Assembly: GCA_003225295.1 (NCBI GenBank)
Contig: QHYZ01000049.1
Coordinates: 62,001 to 126,000 of the forward strand
Reading direction: 5' to 3'
Length of the DNA: 64,000 nucleotides
DNA from: Acidobacteriota bacterium
GTDB taxonomy: Bacteria; Acidobacteriota; Terriglobia; Acidiferrales; UBA7541
Under the pieces are notes generated by a model. That model worked only from the letters and a program-made list of their open reading frames with translations, had not been told where the DNA came from and did no database searches. Shown piece after piece: positions 26,617 through 35,656 of the stretch; within the stretch, counting starts at the first letter, position 1, and every line of letters starts with the position of its first letter. Position numbers and translations under genes: made by a program.

Positions 26617-27719
26617 GCAGGACTGAAACAACGCTGGAAGCCGTGAAGACACCAGCCCCCATCCCCAAAACGATGCGCGCCGGTGTCTACCGAGAAAAGG
26701 GAATCGTACGCGTCGAGGAGGTCCCCGTACCGCAAGTAGGCGATGGCGAAGTTCTCATCAAGGTTGCTACCTGTGGGGTCTGCGGCACCGACATCAAGAA
26801 GATTTTTCACGCTTACGTTCCGCCACCGCAAATCCTTGGACATGAATTGGCGGGCACGGTGGTTGCCGTTGGCCGTGGCGTGAAGAAATGGCGACTGGGC
26901 TGCCGGGTAATGAGTTTTCATCACATTCCCTGCGGGAAGTGTTTCTATTGCGAACGCCGTCTCTTCTCGCAGTGCAAGCAGTACAAGGCGACCGGTCTGA
27001 CCGGCGGATTCACGCCGAACGGCGGCGGCTTCGCGGAATACGTGAAAGCCATGCCCTGGGTAGCCGAACGGGGGATTGTGGCGCTCCCCGATGACGTCAG
27101 CTTTGAGGAAGCCACGTTTATCGAGCCGATCAATACGATTTTGAAGGCCGTGCAGAAAGCCCGCGTAACGGCGGGCGAGACCGTGCTAATCGCGGGTTGC
27201 GGCCCCATCGGCCTACAACTGCTAATGGTTGCTAACTTGGCACACGCCAAGCTCTACACCAGTGATCCCATGGCCGTGCGGCGCGCGAAAAGCCTAACGC
27301 TAGGAGCATTAGAGTCGTTTGACCCCAGTGATGGTAAGCTTGTGGAACACATGAAGGCCCGGACTGAGGGTCGAGGCGCCGATGCGGTTTTGGTTGCGGT
27401 AGCACACTCTGGAGTTGTGATCGATGCGTTGGCAGCGGCAAGACCTGGAGGACGCGTACTGTTGTTCGCCGCGAACGACCCGGTAACCAGGATCGAGTTT
27501 CCCGCTGCGGCAGTGGGGATCGACGAAAAAGAAATCCTGGGCAGCTATAGTGCGGCCGTGGACATCCAAGAAGAAGGGGCCGACCTGGTGCTGAATAAGA
27601 AACTGCCGGTCATGGATATTGTGACGCACCGTTTTCCGTTGGCTAGAATCCAACAAGGGTTGGATCTGGCCGCCAAGCCAACGGAGGAATCACTCAAGAT
27701 CTTGATCACACACGCATGA
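26613..27719 (+). CDS. zinc-dependent medium-chain alcohol dehydrogenase (first of pair)
   Basis: A 368-residue MDR-family oxidoreductase. The catalytic zinc site is in CGVCGTDIKK and GHELAGTV, the structural zinc site is the CGKCFYCERRLFSQC cysteine set, and the cofactor loop is IAGCGPIGLQ. Relatives are sorbitol, threonine and alcohol dehydrogenases. It is coupled by ATGA overlaps to hpnG before and to the second dehydrogenase after, so it belongs to the hopanoid operon. A role in reducing ribosylhopane to bacteriohopanetetrol, or in other side-chain chemistry, is inferred from context only. Confidence 0.9.
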   Translation: MSRTETTLEAVKTPAPIPKTMRAGVYREKGIVRVEEVPVPQVGDGEVLIKVATCGVCGTDIKKIFHAYVPPPQILGHELAGTVVAVGRGVKKWRLGCRVMSFHHIPCGKCFYCERRLFSQCKQYKATGLTGGFTPNGGGFAEYVKAMPWVAERGIVALPDDVSFEEATFIEPINTILKAVQKARVTAGETVLIAGCGPIGLQLLMVANLAHAKLYTSDPMAVRRAKSLTLGALESFDPSDGKLVEHMKARTEGRGADAVLVAVAHSGVVIDALAAARPGGRVLLFAANDPVTRIEFPAAAVGIDEKEILGSYSAAVDIQEEGADLVLNKKLPVMDIVTHRFPLARIQQGLDLAAKPTEESLKILITHA

Positions 27720-28831
27720 GCACGACGACGCCAAAGAAGCTGGAAGTAGGCGAAGAAGTGAAAGTTGCCGTAACACAAGTCACGGTGCCGTCGAAGATGA
27801 CCGCAGCCGTACTCTATGGCAGCGAAGATCTTCGCATAGAGAAGATCGATGTACCCGCACTGGCGGCTGACGAAGTCCTGGTGCGCGTCCGGCTGGCGCT
27901 TACCGACGGTACTGACCTCAAAGTCTGGAAGCGTGGTTATCACGCCAAAATGATTCGACCGCCGGCCGTCTTTGGCCACGAACTGGTTGGCGAAATTGTG
28001 GCCGTGGGGAAGCGCGTGGATCCGCGCTGGCGGATTGGCATGCGCGTCATCGCCGCAAACTCCGCACCGTGTTTGCGCTGCTATCACTGCCGCCGTGGCC
28101 AGGAAAATCTTTGCGACGACTTGTTGTTCAACAACGGCGCGTACGCGGACTACATGCGCATCCCCGGCCGCATCGTCGTGGAAAACATGCTGGAAGTGCC
28201 GCACTCGGTGGACGATCAGAGTGCAGCGCTGGCCGAACCCTTGGCCTGCGTGCTTCGCGGAATCCACGAGATGGAAGTGCGTACCGGAGATACCGCCGCG
28301 GTGATCGGTTGCGGTCCCGTGGGATTGAAGTTTGTCCGCATGCTTTCGCGACGCGGAGTTCGCGTCATCGCGCTGGCGCGGCGCGCGGCGCCGCTCGACA
28401 TTGCTAAGCGGCTGGGCGCGGTGGCGACCTTCAACGTCACCGAGACGGAAGATGTCGTGCCCGCGGTCAGAGCGCTTACCGAAGACCAGCTGGGACCCGA
28501 TTCCGTGGTCGAAGCGGCGGGCAATCCGGCCACCTGGCAGCAGGCCCTGGCGATGGTGCGGCGCGGTGGTGTCGTGAATTTCTTTAGCGGCCTGCCTTCG
28601 GGTACTCGTGTTGAAATTGACCCGGCGGCGATCCACTACTCGGAAATCAAACTGATCTCGCCCTTTCATCACACACCGCGGTTCTTTCGCGAGGCCCTGG
28701 AAGCCATCCGGCGCGGGGATATTTCGGCTCGCGATTTCGTCACCGAAGAAATCCGGCTGGCGGACCTGCCGCAGGCGTTTGCGCGCATGAAGTCGCGCAG
28801 CGGCGAGATCAAGTTGGCCGTGCGGCCGTAG
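27716..28831 (+). CDS. zinc-dependent medium-chain alcohol dehydrogenase (second of pair)
   Basis: A 371-residue MDR oxidoreductase, a divergent paralogue of the preceding gene. Features are FGHELVGEIV, the structural-zinc cysteines CLRCYHCRRGQENLC and the Rossmann loop VIGCGPVGLK. The position of the first catalytic Cys is occupied by LTDGTDLK (Thr/Asp, no Cys), so its catalytic zinc site differs from a classical alcohol dehydrogenase. It overlaps the first dehydrogenase by four bases, and the pair may form a heteromeric enzyme. Confidence 0.88.
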   Translation: MSTTTPKKLEVGEEVKVAVTQVTVPSKMTAAVLYGSEDLRIEKIDVPALAADEVLVRVRLALTDGTDLKVWKRGYHAKMIRPPAVFGHELVGEIVAVGKRVDPRWRIGMRVIAANSAPCLRCYHCRRGQENLCDDLLFNNGAYADYMRIPGRIVVENMLEVPHSVDDQSAALAEPLACVLRGIHEMEVRTGDTAAVIGCGPVGLKFVRMLSRRGVRVIALARRAAPLDIAKRLGAVATFNVTETEDVVPAVRALTEDQLGPDSVVEAAGNPATWQQALAMVRRGGVVNFFSGLPSGTRVEIDPAAIHYSEIKLISPFHHTPRFFREALEAIRRGDISARDFVTEEIRLADLPQAFARMKSRSGEIKLAVRP

Positions 28832-28955
28832 TTCGGGTGCAAACCAAACCCACCTGTCATTTGCTGTTCCCGCGTCCCGCATGGTTCCGCGGGATCGAGC
28901 GAGGCGCGCATTCTGCGCTCTGGACGGTTTTGCGGAGCGAGGAATCTCTCTTGTG

Positions 28956-30905
28956 ATGTTACTCCCCGGCGAAATCGACATTACCCGGCACGCACCAAAG
29001 CCCGGCTGCGCGCCCGAAGTGGCTCGGCGATACACGCGGTGGCTCGCAACGCATCACTACGAAAATTTCAACGTCGTATCCTGGCTTCTCCCCAAAGCGC
29101 TGCACCAGGATTTCTACAACGTCTACGCGTATTGCCGCTGGGCGGATGATCTCGGTGACGAAGTTCGCGACGCGGCGCGCGCTCTGGAACTGCTGCATTG
29201 GTGGGAGCGCGAGCTGGATGCATGTTACGAAGGGAAACCAGCGCATCCGGTTTTTGTGGCGCTCCACGAGACGATCGTCGCGAAAGATATTCCCAAGCAG
29301 CCCTTTGCCGATCTCCTGAAGGCTTTCCGTCAGGATCAGACCGTCACGCGCTATCCGAACTGGGATGCCGTGCTCGGCTATTGCGTGTATTCGGCAAGTC
29401 CGGTGGGACGACTGGTTTTGTATCTGTGCGGCTACCGCGACGAACAGCGCCAACGTTTGTCGGATGCCACCTGCACCGCGCTGCAACTAGCGAATTTCTG
29501 GCAAGATGTCGCACGGGACCTGGAAATCGGGCGGATTTATATTCCCCTCGATGCGGCCGCGGCACAGGGGCTATCCGAGAACGACATCGTTGAAAAGCGC
29601 TTCGATGAGCGCTACGTGCGCTTGATGAAGGATCTGATCGCGCGCACGCGAGCCCTCTTTGCCGAAGGCCATCTGCTGGTAAAAATGGTGGATGGCCGCC
29701 TCAGCGTGGACTTAGAGATGTTCAGCCGGGGCGGTTTGGCCGTGCTCGATGCCATCGAAGCGATAGGATATGATACGCTTCACCGCCGCCCGGCGGTCAG
29801 CAAAGTAAAGCAGGCCCGCCTCCTGGGCGGCGCCCTGGTAAGGCAGCTCATAAACAAAAACTCAAGCGCGGATGTGAAGGTACTGACATCCATAGCTGTA
29901 GGGACAGAGCATGCCGTACCCCCAGCGAGCACCATGATTGCGGAATCGTACGAAGCCTGCTACGCCATTGCCCGGGCAGCTCGCAGCAATTTTTATCACG
30001 CCTTCTTCCTCCTGCCAAAACCCAAGCGGGATGGGCTGGCTGCCCTGTATGCCTTCATGCGCCTCGTGGATGATGTTGCCGACGAAGGCGCGGACCTCGC
30101 GGCCAAGCAACGCGGACTAGCGAAATGGCGCGCCGCTCTCGATCAAGCCATCACCGGGCAGGAGCAGCTCTTCGATGGCAACGCTGCCATGAGCCCCCCT
30201 TCTGCCTTGGACGGCGCTTCCGAAGTATTGCCTGCGCTGGTGGACACCCTGCAGCGCTACAAAATGCCCGCACGCTACCTTCACGACCTGATCAGCGGAG
30301 CCGAAATGGACTTAACATTGCAGGCGTATCCGACCTTCGACCGCCTTCGGGAATACTGCTATCGCGTAGCCGGCACGGTTGGACTTACCTGCACGCATGT
30401 GTTCGGCTTCCGCGACGCGCGTGCCCTGGACCTGGCGGAAAAGCTGGGCCTCACTTTTCAATTGACGAACATCATTCGCGACGTGCATGAGGATTACAAA
30501 CTCGGCCGTATCTATCTCCCGGAGGAAGATCTGCAGCGGTATGGAGTCTCAGCGGAAGATTTTGGTCGCGCCGAAGCGACTCTCGGCGTTCGCGAATTGC
30601 TCCGCTTCGAAGCCGAACGCGCCTGGCAACTTTATGAAGAGGGTTCTGCATTGCTTGGTCTCATCGATGCCGATAGCCGCGGCGCATTGTGGCTGCTCGT
30701 CCATACTTACAGCGCGCTGCTCAGTCGCATCGAGGCGGTGGACTTTGCCGTCTTCGGTGAGCGCGTGCGGCTTCCCAAGGCGGAGAAAATGATGTTCATC
30801 GCCAAGGCGCGCTTCGGCCGACACACGGAAGAGAATATCCTTGAAAAGCGTAATCGTGATCGGCGGCGGGCTGGCGGGACTGGCAGCCGGCGTCGCGTTG
30901 GCTGA
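28956..30905 (+). CDS. fused HpnC-HpnD squalene/phytoene synthase-like protein
   Basis: Two complete trans-prenyltransferase-like domains in one 649-residue frame. The first (residues about 20-290) has HYENFNVVSWLLPK and the aspartate motifs DDLGD (64-68) and DVARD (184-188), typical of HpnC. The second (about 330-625) has DDVAD (372-376) and DVHED (509-513), typical of HpnD. HpnD makes presqualene diphosphate from farnesyl diphosphate, and HpnC converts it to hydroxysqualene. The linker (about 295-327) holds no stop. ATG 28956 is preferred over ATG 28881; GAGCGAGGA precedes it. The last 22 codons overlap hpnE in another frame. Confidence 0.9.
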   Translation: MLLPGEIDITRHAPKPGCAPEVARRYTRWLATHHYENFNVVSWLLPKALHQDFYNVYAYCRWADDLGDEVRDAARALELLHWWERELDACYEGKPAHPVFVALHETIVAKDIPKQPFADLLKAFRQDQTVTRYPNWDAVLGYCVYSASPVGRLVLYLCGYRDEQRQRLSDATCTALQLANFWQDVARDLEIGRIYIPLDAAAAQGLSENDIVEKRFDERYVRLMKDLIARTRALFAEGHLLVKMVDGRLSVDLEMFSRGGLAVLDAIEAIGYDTLHRRPAVSKVKQARLLGGALVRQLINKNSSADVKVLTSIAVGTEHAVPPASTMIAESYEACYAIARAARSNFYHAFFLLPKPKRDGLAALYAFMRLVDDVADEGADLAAKQRGLAKWRAALDQAITGQEQLFDGNAAMSPPSALDGASEVLPALVDTLQRYKMPARYLHDLISGAEMDLTLQAYPTFDRLREYCYRVAGTVGLTCTHVFGFRDARALDLAEKLGLTFQLTNIIRDVHEDYKLGRIYLPEEDLQRYGVSAEDFGRAEATLGVRELLRFEAERAWQLYEEGSALLGLIDADSRGALWLLVHTYSALLSRIEAVDFAVFGERVRLPKAEKMMFIAKARFGRHTEENILEKRNRDRRRAGGTGSRRRVG

Positions 30906-32286
30906 ATCCGGCTGGCGCGTACGTTTGTTTGAACAGCGTCCCTTCCTCGGCGGCCGGGCAACCTCCTACGTGTTGCCCGACGGCCAGCATGTGGACAATT
31001 GCCAGCATGTGACTCTGGGATGCTGCACCAATCTGGAAGATTTCTACGGGCGCATCGGTGCCGCGGGCAAAATAACCTTCTTCGATCGGCTCCTCTTTCT
31101 CGATCCACAAGGACGCAGAGGAGAGATGCAAGCCGGGCGGTTGCCGGCGCCATTTCATCTGACCTGGTCGTTTGCGGCCTTTGCGCCGCTGACGCTGCCG
31201 GACAAGCTATCCATCGCGCGCGCCATGCTCGATATTCTGCGGACCAAGGGTAAGCCATCGGATCTGCAGGAGAATGGTGGGATCTCCATGCTGGAGTGGC
31301 TCCGCCGCCGCCGCCAGACGAAAGGCGCCATCGAGCGATTCTGGCGCGTGGTCCTCGTGAGCGCTCTCGATGAGGAACTTGCTCGCACCGACGCACGCTT
31401 CGGCATCGACGTTTTCTGGAAAGCCTTTCTTTCGAACAGCACCGGCTATCGCATGGGAGTCCCCGCCGTTCCGCTCGCAAATTTGTACGATGGATGCAAG
31501 TCGGAGATCGAGCGCCGCGGCGGGGAGGTGGTTTTGCGCACTCCCGTACGCGGCCTGAAGATCGAAAATGGTGAGTTCGCCGGGCTTCGCTTTGACGAAG
31601 GGCGCGAAGAAACGGCCGATGCCTACGTATTCGCCGTGCCCCACACCGCGCTGGGGGAACTGCTCCCACAAAGCATCAAGCAGAGTGATGCGGCGCTCGC
31701 AAATCTGGACAAAATCAATGTCGCGCCAATCACCGGCGTGCATCTGTGGTTTGACCGGCAGGTGATGACGGACCCGTTTTTGACGCTTTTGGACACCACC
31801 ACGCAGTGGATCTTCAATAAGAGCGCTCTCTACGCCGATTCGAATGGAAAAGAGAAGGGCTCCCCCGAGGGACAGTACTTGCAATTGGTTATCAGCGCGT
31901 CTTACGATTTGCTGCAAAAACCGCGTCAGGAGATCATCGACCTCTGTTTAGGAGAACTCCGGGAGGCTCTCCCCGCTGTCCGTGACGCCGAATTGGTGAA
32001 GGCCACGGTCATCAAAGAAGCCGCGGCGACGTTTTCCCCGGAGCCGGGAGTGCACCGCTGGCGCCCCAGACAGCAGACCTCCGTGCCGCGTTTGTTCCTG
32101 GCCGGGGATTGGACGGACACCGGTTGGCCCGCGACAATGGAAGGTGCCGTGCGCAGCGGTTACTTGGCCGCCGAAGCCCTGCTTCGCTCCGCTGGAACGC
32201 CTCGAAGATTGCTGCAACCGGATCTCGAGCCGGATGGATTCATCGCCATGTGGCTAGGGAGGCAAAGCGCCGCGACAGGTAGCTGA
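30841..32286 (+). CDS. hpnE: hydroxysqualene dehydroxylase HpnE
   Basis: A 481-residue FAD enzyme that reduces hydroxysqualene to squalene, completing the HpnC/D/E route. The N-terminal FAD motif is VIGGGLAGLAAGVAL (residues 5-19), followed by FEQRPFLGGRA, and the C-terminal FAD contact is LFLAGDWTDTGWPATMEGA. The start is TTG 30841, placing the gene 65 bases inside the fused hpnCD frame, with a ribosome-binding site within that gene. Its product supplies Shc at the front of the same operon. Confidence 0.94.
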   Translation: MKSVIVIGGGLAGLAAGVALAESGWRVRLFEQRPFLGGRATSYVLPDGQHVDNCQHVTLGCCTNLEDFYGRIGAAGKITFFDRLLFLDPQGRRGEMQAGRLPAPFHLTWSFAAFAPLTLPDKLSIARAMLDILRTKGKPSDLQENGGISMLEWLRRRRQTKGAIERFWRVVLVSALDEELARTDARFGIDVFWKAFLSNSTGYRMGVPAVPLANLYDGCKSEIERRGGEVVLRTPVRGLKIENGEFAGLRFDEGREETADAYVFAVPHTALGELLPQSIKQSDAALANLDKINVAPITGVHLWFDRQVMTDPFLTLLDTTTQWIFNKSALYADSNGKEKGSPEGQYLQLVISASYDLLQKPRQEIIDLCLGELREALPAVRDAELVKATVIKEAAATFSPEPGVHRWRPRQQTSVPRLFLAGDWTDTGWPATMEGAVRSGYLAAEALLRSAGTPRRLLQPDLEPDGFIAMWLGRQSAATGS

Positions 32287-32347
32287 CCACCAACAGCCCA
32301 AGAGCGAAGGTACCCATGAAGCAGGAACGGACCACCAAGAAAAACCA

Positions 32348-32668
32348 TCATCCGGCGTCCGTTCGCGACGCAACCAGTTCATACCAGCCAATGCGGCGCT
32401 CCTTGTTCGTTAACTCTTCACCCGCCGCGTCCAGCATTTCGTACTCGCCTTTGTGTGTGGTCATGAACTGTTCGTAGGCTTCACGGGAATTCCAGAAATC
32501 GAGAGTGAGGTAAATGGCAGGACGAAAGGGATCACCCAAGAGACGAGTCTCGCGGTAGTTCGAATCGCTTCGGAAGAGCCTAGCCCAGTCACCACCCGGG
32601 CCGTAGGCGCTCTCGAATCTTTCTTCACAACCCGACTTGACTTCGTACTCCCAGAGGGCTAAAAACAT
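32348..32668 (-). CDS. antibiotic-biosynthesis-monooxygenase-like (ABM) protein
   Basis: A 106-residue ferredoxin-like alpha/beta-barrel protein. The pattern LALWEYEVKSG at the N-terminus and FWNSREAYEQFM in the middle are typical of ABM/heme-degrading-monooxygenase-like small proteins. The open frame extends 45 codons upstream, but ATG 32668 starts right at the first strand. Function unknown. It is convergent with hpnE. Confidence 0.78.
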   Translation of the reverse strand: MFLALWEYEVKSGCEERFESAYGPGGDWARLFRSDSNYRETRLLGDPFRPAIYLTLDFWNSREAYEQFMTTHKGEYEMLDAAGEELTNKERRIGWYELVASRTDAG

Positions 32669-32808
32669 AGATGTCCCATCTCCTGCTCGTTGGACGTACG
32701 CGCTTCTGCATGCAAACTCTAGGGAACGAGTGCGCGGTCCGGCCGAGTGTAGCAATCCGATTGGATACAAGCCAAGTTGGCAAGCGCGACAGCGCAAGAG
32801 CATGAGTT

Positions 32809-33333
32809 GTGGTTGTGGCAGTCCGTCGAGACGGACGGACGGAGGTGTTTGTGAGTCGAAAGTACAGCCACCGCGGTTACCGGGACGCGGAAAAAAATGA
32901 AAAAAAAGACAAATCCCACGATCGCAAGCCGCCTGCCGGCGGGCCGCGTGGCGCCGATCAATTCGGCCCCCGCACCCCCCGCATGGTCGGCACGGTCACC
33001 CGCGCACGATGCGCCAATTGTGGCGCCGTGTTGACCCCCGGGTTCGATCCCAATGGCACGTGTCCCAAGTGCCAGTTCGAATTGCACTGCTGCAAGCAGT
33101 GCCGCTTTTTCGATTCCGGCGCACAGTTTGAATGCACCCAGCCAATCCAGGAACGTATCTCTCCCAAAGACGCGAAGAACGCCTGCACCTTTTACGAATT
33201 CCGCATGACCATCGAAAAAGATACCGCGCCAACGTCCTATACGCAGCCGGCAGCACCCGGTTCCGCGCCCCCTACGGCACCTCCGCGGCACACCGACGCG
33301 CGCCAGGCCTTCGAAAACCTTTTCAAGAAGTAG
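32809..33333 (+). CDS. zinc-ribbon hypothetical protein
   Basis: A 174-residue protein with a charged N-terminus, then a cysteine-rich core: CANCG, CPKCQ, CCKQC and two further Cys (about residues 68-125), forming a zinc-ribbon plus a second metal-binding knuckle. The tail is Pro-rich and ends FENLFKK. The GTG start is uncertain and several later starts would keep the core. It is a conserved-looking cytoplasmic protein of unknown role, eight bases before the Tat alanine racemase gene. Confidence 0.72.
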   Translation: MVVAVRRDGRTEVFVSRKYSHRGYRDAEKNEKKDKSHDRKPPAGGPRGADQFGPRTPRMVGTVTRARCANCGAVLTPGFDPNGTCPKCQFELHCCKQCRFFDSGAQFECTQPIQERISPKDAKNACTFYEFRMTIEKDTAPTSYTQPAAPGSAPPTAPPRHTDARQAFENLFKK

Positions 33334-33340
33334 TTGCTCG

Positions 33341-34567
33341 ATGAAATCCTCGCGACGATCCTTTCTCGAAGCCGGTCTCGCCCTCCCCGTCCTCCTCGGT
33401 GCTTCCCCGTCGTTTCCCCCCACCTCGCAGACGTCTGAAGCGGCTGCTTCAAAGGATTCCTCCTTCGATCCATGGGTGGAGATCCACGGTGAAAACCTGC
33501 GCCACAATGTGCAGGAAATCTCGCGGCGCGCCTCCTCGCGGCCCATCCTCGCGGTGATCAAGAACAACGGCTACGGCACGGGGGTGACCAACGTCGCCCA
33601 GCTGTTGGAGCCGCAGCCGGAAATCTTTGGATTCGCCGTGGTGAAATTCCACGAAGCTATCTCCCTGCGCGACGGTGGCATTCGCAAGCCCATCCTCCTG
33701 CTCGGCCCTTTTGACGAACAGAACCTCGAAGATGCCGTCGCCCGCGGCATCATGCCCATGATCTACACGCCGCTGGGCCCCGCGCTGGACAAGGTCGCCG
33801 GCAAAACGCAAATGCCCGTCCCAATCCACCTCTGCATTGACACCGGCATCGGCCGCGTCGGTGTGCCGCACTACCTGGCCGCCCCGCTCGTCCGCAATCT
33901 CGCCAGCCGCAAGTCTGTCCAAATCCGGGGAACGATGATGACCTTCACTGAGGACCCCGAGTTTGACAAAGAGCAGCTCCACCGCTTCCAGGACACCTGT
34001 GCTTCTCTCGAGAAAGAAGGCATCGCCCTCGGAAAGAAGCACGCCGCATCCAGCTTCAGCCTCTTCCAGCATCCTGACGCGTTTCTCGATATGGTGCGTC
34101 CGGGCATGGCGATCTATGGCATGTACTCGGAAAACGAATTTCGCCACACCGCAATCATGGATCTCCGCCCCGCGATCGGCTTGAAGGCTCGTGTCATCTA
34201 CGTGAAGAAATTGCGCAAAGGCGACAGCGCCGGCTACAATCGCGCCTACATCGCCAAGGAAGACGTTTGGGTGGTCACGCTGCCCGTGGGCCACGCCGAC
34301 GGCTGGCCACGCAGCGCTGCACCCACGCGCGAGAAAGGCGCCAAGGTGCGCATCAACGGCGATCTTTTTCCAGTCATCGCTTCGGTCTCCGCCAGCCACT
34401 GCATCGTGGAAGTGGGTAGGGAAGAGCGCGTCAAGATCGGCGACACCGCCATCTTCTTTGATTGGCAGCCGGGCTCACGGCCCGAGGATGTCTCCGAAGC
34501 CTGCGGCGCCTCCGTCTACGATCTCACCATGCACCTCAATCCGCTCTTGCCCCGCCGCATCGTTTAG
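33341..34567 (+). CDS. Tat-exported alanine-racemase-family enzyme
   Basis: A 408-residue fold-type III PLP enzyme with a twin-arginine signal (SRRSFLEAG, RR at 5-6), so it acts in the periplasm, unlike housekeeping Alr. The PLP lysine is K74 in AVIKNNGYGTG (usual form AVVKADAYGHG), and the second catalytic Tyr is Y299 in GYNRAY. CIDTGIGRVGV and VRPGMAIYGMY are family motifs. Exported members are often broad-specificity amino-acid racemases. It follows the zinc-ribbon gene by eight bases. Confidence 0.88.
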   Translation: MKSSRRSFLEAGLALPVLLGASPSFPPTSQTSEAAASKDSSFDPWVEIHGENLRHNVQEISRRASSRPILAVIKNNGYGTGVTNVAQLLEPQPEIFGFAVVKFHEAISLRDGGIRKPILLLGPFDEQNLEDAVARGIMPMIYTPLGPALDKVAGKTQMPVPIHLCIDTGIGRVGVPHYLAAPLVRNLASRKSVQIRGTMMTFTEDPEFDKEQLHRFQDTCASLEKEGIALGKKHAASSFSLFQHPDAFLDMVRPGMAIYGMYSENEFRHTAIMDLRPAIGLKARVIYVKKLRKGDSAGYNRAYIAKEDVWVVTLPVGHADGWPRSAAPTREKGAKVRINGDLFPVIASVSASHCIVEVGREERVKIGDTAIFFDWQPGSRPEDVSEACGASVYDLTMHLNPLLPRRIV

Positions 34568-34864
34568 CATGGTGCTGGAGAGTCCCAGGTGTCATTCTGA
34601 GGCTGGCGACAAGGATGCCCCGATCGAAGATTCCGGCCGCTGCCATTAAACCGTACATTCCCCATCGCCACCGTGGAGGAACAATCACGATGAGCGCTCG
34701 CCCCGGCAGTTGGCTTTCCGGGCAGGCGGTTGCCGCCATAGTGGATACCACCAGCCCTGAATAGCAAGGGGCTTTAGTCCATGCCGGTCTGTTCTCTAAC
34801 TTTTTTGCCCATGTGGCAGCGCCCCGGCCCTCTCTGCGAATTTCTCGGTGTAGGGACGCAACAG
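34568..34864. other. intergenic region between convergent genes
   Basis: About 300 bases between convergent genes. I see no gene. The GTGTCATTCTGAGG stretch near 34590 resembles a common dispersed intergenic sequence of acidobacterial genomes, which is recollection, not a search result. Confidence 0.4.
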
Positions 34865-35431
34865 TTAAGCCAGGAATTTCTCGAGCGGCTCCCAATAGTT
34901 GGCTTTCCATCCCGCCGCTAGGTGTTCTCCCTGGCCCTTGGGAAAGCCACCATGGTCAAAAACGAGTTTGGTACCGGAACCCTGCTCCACCAACGCGAAC
35001 TTGGCAATCGAGTAGACCCCCGGATCCCAGGTGGCCACGCGCCAGGCTTGGACGATTCGCTCGTTGGGCACAAGTTCGATATGCCGTCCAACGATATGGC
35101 CGCCGAAGAGTGCGAACGCGCCACCTGCCTCACGGCTGATCTGCGTGGGCGCAGCTCCCGGGGGCATGCCGGACTGCATGGCTGCACTGAGCTGCGTCAC
35201 ATTGTTGAACTGTTTCGTGTCGGTGAGTGCATCATAGACACGTTTGCGGCTGGCTTTGAAAATTGGCTCTTGGTGAATGGATTCCCCCGGACAAGTAACC
35301 TCCTCTTCATTTCCTGCCCAAGCCGTCGTTGAGCTCAGAGCCAGGCCACCAAGCGACATGGTAACTCCAGCCAGCAATTGCCGCCGTGTCGGCGTACTCA
35401 GGTTTGCACTACGATTCGTACTCTCGCTCAT
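34865..35431 (-). CDS. Tat-exported SRPBCC/AHSA1-domain protein
   Basis: A 188-residue protein: a twin-arginine signal (TRRQLLAG, RR at 16-17, cleavage likely after AWA near 40) followed by an AHSA1/START-like domain (about 60-185) with EPIFKASRKRVYDAL, ERIVQAWRV and GWKANYWEPLEKFL at the usual positions. These domains bind hydrophobic ligands, and export of one is uncommon. The tandem ATGs at 35434 and 35431 are both possible starts; GAGG lies six bases from the second. Confidence 0.82.
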   Translation of the reverse strand: MSESTNRSANLSTPTRRQLLAGVTMSLGGLALSSTTAWAGNEEEVTCPGESIHQEPIFKASRKRVYDALTDTKQFNNVTQLSAAMQSGMPPGAAPTQISREAGGAFALFGGHIVGRHIELVPNERIVQAWRVATWDPGVYSIAKFALVEQGSGTKLVFDHGGFPKGQGEHLAAGWKANYWEPLEKFLA

Positions 35432-35656
35432 CATCGTCCTCGCGAGTTGTGTTTCGCGACCGTCCCGCACAAGACCATCTTGCCAAGTCTTACGTCTCCG
35501 GATCGTGCCGCGATACAGGTCTCAGCTCCTTGGCGCTGGGAATGCTGCAGCCTCCCATCAGGATACCTGGTCAAACAGATAATCTAACTCCTTCAGAATC
35601 TGTGCCTAGGAGCCCTGAGCCACGCAGGGAGCTCCCATCGAGAGCTTCGAGGGGAG

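Noticed and set aside
27545-29035. 496-codon open frame on the minus strand
   Set aside because: It runs antisense to the two dehydrogenase genes and hpnCD, has no recognisable domain and reflects GC-rich third positions.
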